Shown here: positions 7,568 to 7,617 of the stretch, piece after piece
How the letters are laid out: each line of letters opens with the position of its first letter
Numbering within the stretch: the stretch's first letter is position 1
From: Bacteroidales bacterium
Lineage (GTDB): Bacteria > Bacteroidota > Bacteroidia > Bacteroidales > JALTDM01
Assembly: GCA_027073875.1 (NCBI GenBank)
Contig: JALTEO010000231.1
Span: 1-7,617 of the forward strand
DNA: 7,617 nucleotides
Direction: 5' to 3'
Position numbers and translations under genes: made by a program
The notes under the pieces: generated by a model
Databases searched by the model: none
What the model was told of the DNA's origin: nothing
What the model saw: the letters and a program-made list of their open reading frames with translations, nothing else

Positions 7568-7597
7568 CAAATATAAAGGTTTTTAATTAATTACAAT
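7568..7597 (-). promoter_or_regulatory. Bacteroidetes-type promoter for the rimP-nusA-infB operon
   Basis: On the minus strand, 7575-7568 reads TATATTTG, an exact match to the Bacteroidetes -7 consensus TAnnTTTG. An ATTG (7597-7594), one base away from the TTTG -33 consensus, lies 18 bp upstream, close to the usual 19-21 bp spacing. Transcription would begin a few bases beyond the box, near 7561, giving a leader of about 45 to 50 nt that contains the 7526-7545 hairpin. Confidence 0.65.
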
Positions 7598-7617
7598 AAC
7601 TTTTCTAAAAAAATGGG

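Noticed and set aside
7594..7617. Divergent plus-strand gene beginning at the ATG at 7614
   Set aside because: Only four bases of any reading frame are visible, and no well-spaced plus-strand promoter can be seen.

Overview
The window is AT-rich chromosomal DNA from a member of the Bacteroidota. Four things support this. (1) NusA has the short 412-residue form whose start resembles Bacteroidetes NusA. (2) IF-2 has a long lysine/glutamate-rich N-terminal linker with repeated 'KVLGKIEL'-type motifs. (3) No Shine-Dalgarno sequence is visible before most start codons. (4) Promoter-like boxes match the Bacteroidetes -7 consensus TAnnTTTG. Genus and species cannot be read from the sequence. Every gene I can support lies on the minus strand, so the window reads from right to left.

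Right end (7515-7617): a promoter with a perfect TAnnTTTG box, then a short leader. The leader holds a compact GC-rich hairpin with a GGAA tetraloop, 11 nt before the first start codon.

Core (2968-7514): rimP, nusA and infB, with gaps of 12 and 32 bp. This is the conserved translation/transcription operon. RimP matures the 30S subunit, NusA controls RNA polymerase pausing, termination and antitermination, and IF-2 brings initiator tRNA to the ribosome.

Extension (384-2956): a CPBP (CAAX-like) intramembrane protease begins 11 bp after infB and is probably on the same transcript. After a 92-bp gap with no convincing terminator or promoter comes a complete yifB/comM AAA+ ATPase gene, of the family involved in branch migration during natural transformation.

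Left intergenic region (46-383, 338 bp): no convincing gene. It holds a strong hairpin terminator just after yifB, an imperfect inverted repeat that looks like a dispersed extragenic element, and a candidate promoter. That promoter faces the first 15 codons of another minus-strand gene running off the left edge, whose N-terminus resembles the NAD(P)H-hydrate repair enzyme (Nnr/YjeF).

I see no mobile element, CRISPR array, tRNA, rRNA or new multi-gene system. The window is mainly core housekeeping DNA. The points of most interest are the rimP leader hairpin, the left intergenic repeat, and the protease placed directly behind infB.
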